Below, piece after piece: positions 14,566-15,137 of a stretch of DNA of 15,137 nt. This DNA is from Candidatus Latescibacterota bacterium (GTDB lineage: Bacteria > Latescibacterota > UBA2968 > UBA8231). The DNA lies in the NCBI GenBank assembly GCA_003529325.1, contig DPVW01000035.1, forward strand, positions 2,714 through 17,850, in the 5' to 3' direction. The notes beneath the pieces are model-generated. The model did no database searches. It saw only the letters and a program-made list of their open reading frames with translations, and was not told where the DNA came from. The first letter of the stretch is position 1. The number at the start of each line of letters is the position of its first letter. A program made the position numbers and the translations under genes.

Positions 14566-15137
14566 TTAGCGGTCGTACCGATGGCCATCTCGCAAGAAAA
14601 TAGTCCGTTTTTCACGGGCAGAAAGGGAGATCGCCGCACCAATCCGGAGGTCCAATAGGGCATCTTCGGGAGGATTATTTGCCGGCTCGCGTTTTTCCAA
14701 GGCCTGGAGAAAAGCCTGCGCCTGGCGAATGAAGGGCGAGCAAGTGCTTTTAAAAGAGCGGATTTTCGCCGTACCATGCTGGAACACGGTGATAGAATCT
14801 GTATGTACTTGGATTCCGCCTTCGCTGCAGACGAACCGGGTCTCTGCATCGTCCATGCCCTCCGGTCGAGCATAACTAGCCGTAGCCGAAGCAAATGCAC
14901 CATTCTCGAATCCAATACAAGCCGCACAGGTCTCCTCCAATACTCGGCCAGGACCGGTCTCTACCTTGCGGTTGGCCATGGCCGTCACCGTCTCGGGTAC
15001 GCCCATAATCCAACGGATAGCGTTCAAGTAGCAGTAGCTCATATGGGTTACCGGCATCCCACCACTGGCTGCTTGGTCGTAGTACCAACGCTCTGGATCC
15101 GGACTCCAGAGCGCCATACTGACAGCCATAATTGGCG
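14566..15137 (-). CDS. Gfo/Idh/MocA family oxidoreductase, C-terminal part (5' end outside window)
   Basis: The frame is open to the right edge, so the N-terminal Rossmann (NAD(P)-binding) domain is not in the window. The 190 or so visible residues match the C-terminal alpha/beta domain: DPERWYYDQAASGGMPVTHM, then NAIRWIMGVPETVTAMANRK, the strand GFENGAFASATASYAR and a terminal helix. Family members oxidise or reduce sugars, inositols or amino-sugar derivatives with NAD(P), and this segment helps shape the substrate site. The motif usually reads SGGG-x-L-x-D-x-G-x-H; here SGGMPVTHMSYCY departs from it. Base composition looks less GC-rich than in the genes to the left, which may indicate a different origin. 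The stop is TAA at 14566-14568. Confidence 0.8.
   Translation of the reverse strand, partial: PIMAVSMALWSPDPERWYYDQAASGGMPVTHMSYCYLNAIRWIMGVPETVTAMANRKVETGPGRVLEETCAACIGFENGAFASATASYARPEGMDDAETRFVCSEGGIQVHTDSITVFQHGTAKIRSFKSTCSPFIRQAQAFLQALEKREPANNPPEDALLDLRIGAAISLSAREKRTIFLRDGHRYDR

Noticed and set aside
1..15137. tRNA, rRNA, CRISPR array, riboswitch, or phage/defence module
   Set aside because: Reading both strands showed no cloverleaf-like sequence, no regularly spaced repeats and no defence or phage protein motifs; a covariance-model scan would be needed to exclude small RNAs.

Overview
The window is a GC-rich bacterial segment (about 60% by eye) holding a dense, mixed-orientation set of carbohydrate-catabolism genes. 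Its edges and junctions carry several decayed fragments of other genes and insertion sequences. The gene mix (acetyl-xylan-esterase-like hydrolase, Asp-box sialidase-like protein, phytanoyl-CoA dioxygenase remnant, AP-endonuclease-2-type sugar isomerase, SDR, heparinase II/III, M24 peptidase, mutarotase-like protein, GH32, zinc alcohol dehydrogenase, Gfo/Idh/MocA oxidoreductase) resembles loci in uncultured Poribacteria-, Latescibacteria- or PVC-type genomes. That taxonomic idea is an inference from gene content; no phylogenetic marker is complete here.

Layout. 1-226 (minus): C-terminal piece of an IS91-like transposase, abutting the start of the first gene. 228-2403 (plus): esterase then sialidase-like gene, closely spaced. 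2421-2812 (plus): a broken phytanoyl-CoA dioxygenase gene, read in successive frames with most of its core missing, running into the sugar isomerase gene (2822-3646). 3774-4571 (plus): SDR, convergent with the large heparinase II/III gene (4613-7042, minus). 7043-7191: divergent intergenic region with a perfect 19-bp tandem duplication. 7192-11053 (plus): M24 peptidase, mutarotase-like gene, GH32. 11109-11436: two unrelated gene fragments fused, the second being the last part of dnaK, followed by a strong hairpin. 11505-13594 (minus): FlgT/CsgG-like lipoprotein followed 14 bp later by a zinc-dependent dehydrogenase. 13755-14470: remnants of an IS630-family transposase and of a second unidentified ORF. 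14566-15137 (minus): the C-terminal part of a Gfo/Idh/MocA oxidoreductase running off the right edge.

How the genes could work together: the esterase, sialidase-like protein, heparinase-type lyase and GH32 could deacetylate and split oligosaccharides (possibly acidic ones). The mutarotase-like protein, isomerase, SDR, MDR dehydrogenase and Gfo/Idh enzyme could process the released sugars. None of the degradative enzymes shows a signal peptide, so they appear to act in the cytoplasm on imported material. No transporter or regulator lies in the window, so the substrate is not determined. The many broken genes and transposase pieces at boundaries suggest a mosaic assembled by repeated insertion and deletion. 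No tRNA, rRNA, CRISPR array or phage module was seen.
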